A DNA stretch of 15,449 nucleotides from assembly GCA_036278935.1 (NCBI GenBank), contig DASUKA010000121.1, positions 1-15,449 on the forward strand, written 5' to 3'. The stretch is from DASSNR01 sp036278935. GTDB lineage: Bacteria; Gemmatimonadota; Gemmatimonadetes; Gemmatimonadales; Gemmatimonadaceae. The translations under genes were made by a program, and so were the position numbers. This document shows positions 13,652 to 15,449 of the stretch, in pieces (the first letter of the stretch is position 1; each line of letters begins with the position of its first letter). The notes beneath the pieces were generated by a model. It had not been told where the DNA came from. It ran no database searches and saw only the letters and a program-made list of their open reading frames with translations.

Positions 13652-15449
13652 ATGAGCTGGCTGCATGCACTCCGTGCGCGGTTGCATCTCCTCGTCAGCC
13701 GTCGGGCTGCCGAGCGGCGCATGGAAGAGGAGTTCCGCCTCCACCTCGAGCTGGAGACGGAGCGGCTGGTGCGTGAGGCAGGGCTCGAGCCCGAGGAGGC
13801 CAGGCGGCAGGCCCTCGTGGCCTTCGGTGGGGTGGAGCGGCACAAGGAAGAACTGCGGGAGGGCAGGGGACTCGCGTGGCTCAGCGGGCTCTCGCTCGAC
13901 CTCAAGCTTGGGCTCCGGATGATGGCGAAATATCCGGGGCTCACACTCGTGGCGGTCGTGGGGATGGCGGTGGCCGTCGCCATCTGCGCGGCCTCGTTCG
14001 GGGTCATCTCCACCGTCGTCGACGCCACGCTGCCCCTCCCTGATGGGAACCGCATCGTCGCGATCCAGAACATGGACACGCGCACGAGCAACGAGGCCCG
14101 CCGGACCTACCTGCACGATCTCGCGACGTGGCGTTCGGCATTGACGGCGGTTCAGGACGTGAGCGCGTGGCGGACGATCAATCGCAACCTCATCACGCGC
14201 GGCGGTCCTCCTGAATCGGTGAGCATCGCGGAGATGAGCGCGTCGGGCTTCCGCGTCGCCCAGGTGCCCCCGCTCAAGGGGCGGTACTTCAATGATGCCG
14301 ACGAACGCGCCGGAGCACCTGCTGTCGTGGTGATCGGCTATACCGTCTGGCAGAACCGCTTCGCCGGCCAGTCGGACATCATCGGTCAGACTGTTCAGTT
14401 GGGAGCGACCCCGTACACGATCGTCGGCGTCATGCCGGAGGGCTTCGCGTTCCCGGTCAACAACATCATCTGGACTCCGCTGCGACTCGATCCATCCGAC
14501 TTCGAGCGCGGCCGCGCGCCATCGCTCGACGTATTCGGCCGCCTCGCGCCGACCGCGACGCTGCAGGATGCGCAGATCCAACTGAACGCCATCGGCGCGC
14601 GCCTGACTGCGGCCTATCCAGAATCACACGAGCACGTCCAACCCCGCGTGCTTCCGTACACACGGTCCTTCCTCGACGGCCCGCAAGTGGCTTGGATGCT
14701 CCACCTCGCCGAGCTCTTGGTGAGCTTACTCCTGGTGGTGATCGGCACGAACGTCGCCATCCTGGTCTACGCCCGCACGGCGACGCGGACGGGCGAGATC
14801 GCGGTGCGGAGTGCGCTCGGCGCGAGTCGCGGCCGGATTGTCGCTCAGCTCTTCGCCGAAGCGCTCGTGCTCTCGGTTGGCTCGGCAGTGGTTGGAATCG
14901 TGGGTGCAAAGCTGATCCTTCACCAGCTCCGCTACTTTCTTTCACGGATGGCGGGAGCGACCGAACAGCTCCCCTTCTGGATGCATTTCGACATCTCGCT
15001 CTCCGTGCTCCTGTACGTCGCGGGGCTCGCCGTCCTCGCCGCAGTGATCGTTGGTGCTCTGCCCGCGCTCAAGGCAACCCGGCGCCAGCTGCACGCGAGC
15101 CTTCAGCAACTTGGAGCGGGTCGTTCCGGGATACGGCTTGGCAAAACGTGGACGGTGCTGATCGTGGCCCAGGTCGCGGTGGCCGTCGCGATTCTGCCGC
15201 TCGCGCTCCGATACGCCGGGCTGTGGGTTCGCATCGAGTTGGCCGAGCCGGCGTTCGCGACCCAGCACGTCCTGACGGCAACGCTTGTCCTCGACCGGCC
15301 GGAGTTGCAAGGGCGCGGAGCCGAGGTGGAACAAAGGGTGGCACGCCGTTCTGGTCCATCGCGTGCGACGAGTGCCGACTCCGTGGCGCGCGAGCGAGCC
15401 TACGCGACACGGTTCGCGACCCTCCGCATGGAAGTGGTCCGTCGCCTCG
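13652..15449 (+). CDS. ADOP-type ABC permease, second copy (3'-truncated by window edge)
   Basis: The frame is open from ATG 13652 to the last base (599 codons), so about a third of a normal 900-residue ADOP protein is missing. The first 90 residues are almost the same as those of the upstream permease (MSWLHALRARL, AAERRMEEEF, LEPEEARRQALVAFGG, KLGLRMMAKYP). After the first helix the two diverge in the periplasmic part, then match again in short blocks such as EMSASGFRV, DIIG, VGVMPE, FGRL, VYARTATRTGEIAVRSALGASR, ALKAT and the start of the second half (GKTWTVLIVAQVAVAVAILP). The gene arose by tandem duplication and probably shares padR control. The gap to the first copy is 85 bp. No strong Shine-Dalgarno is seen. 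Confidence 0.9.
   Translation, partial: MSWLHALRARLHLLVSRRAAERRMEEEFRLHLELETERLVREAGLEPEEARRQALVAFGGVERHKEELREGRGLAWLSGLSLDLKLGLRMMAKYPGLTLVAVVGMAVAVAICAASFGVISTVVDATLPLPDGNRIVAIQNMDTRTSNEARRTYLHDLATWRSALTAVQDVSAWRTINRNLITRGGPPESVSIAEMSASGFRVAQVPPLKGRYFNDADERAGAPAVVVIGYTVWQNRFAGQSDIIGQTVQLGATPYTIVGVMPEGFAFPVNNIIWTPLRLDPSDFERGRAPSLDVFGRLAPTATLQDAQIQLNAIGARLTAAYPESHEHVQPRVLPYTRSFLDGPQVAWMLHLAELLVSLLLVVIGTNVAILVYARTATRTGEIAVRSALGASRGRIVAQLFAEALVLSVGSAVVGIVGAKLILHQLRYFLSRMAGATEQLPFWMHFDISLSVLLYVAGLAVLAAVIVGALPALKATRRQLHASLQQLGAGRSGIRLGKTWTVLIVAQVAVAVAILPLALRYAGLWVRIELAEPAFATQHVLTATLVLDRPELQGRGAEVEQRVARRSGPSRATSADSVARERAYATRFATLRMEVVRRL

Noticed and set aside
13457..14581. 374-codon minus-strand frame opposite the second permease
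   Set aside because: Same low-complexity composition as the frame opposite the first permease, and the two antisense frames resemble each other only because the sense genes are duplicates.

Overview
The window is GC-rich bacterial chromosome with strong G/C bias at third codon positions. The tandem PadR-associated 'ADOP' permeases, ankyrin and VOC/DoxX genes, and CGNR regulator suggest a soil bacterium of the Gemmatimonadota or Acidobacteriota. That assignment is an inference, because no rRNA, tRNA or marker gene is present.

Layout. (1) 1-1642: an edge-truncated ABATE/CGNR zinc-finger regulator on the minus strand is divergent from a two-gene operon (ABM-like enzyme, then DinB-like protein, 4-nt overlap). 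A promoter and a perfect hairpin lie between them. (2) 1915-8650 looks like an accessory island. It holds an AlbA_2/GHKL-ATPase/winged-helix regulator, an APH(6)/hydroxyurea-type small-molecule kinase, a BrnTA toxin-antitoxin locus whose toxin gene is frameshifted, an ankyrin-repeat protein, a PIN/RHH toxin-antitoxin pair on the minus strand, a secreted protein of unknown function, and a stub of an IS110-family transposase. (3) 8665-10082: a minus-strand operon of DoxX, DoxX-like and PhnB-like VOC proteins. (4) 10322-15449: a PadR regulator followed by two tandem ADOP-type permeases, the second cut by the window edge.

How the genes may work together. The CGNR regulator probably controls the ABM-DinB pair. 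The BrnTA and PIN/RHH loci share an architecture: toxin first, 4-nt overlap into the antitoxin, and a palindromic operator on a promoter so close to the start codon that the transcript would be nearly leaderless. The PadR protein sits between the DoxX operon and the permeases; the intergenic region carries a 10-bp inverted repeat and an 18-bp direct repeat that are candidate operators for both directions. No ATPase partner for the permeases is present, as is usual for this family.

I saw no tRNA, rRNA, CRISPR array or convincing intrinsic terminator. Nothing here is clearly a new system. The best leads are the broken BrnT toxin beside an intact antitoxin, the repeat-rich control region in front of the kinase, and the repeat pairs in the PadR control region.
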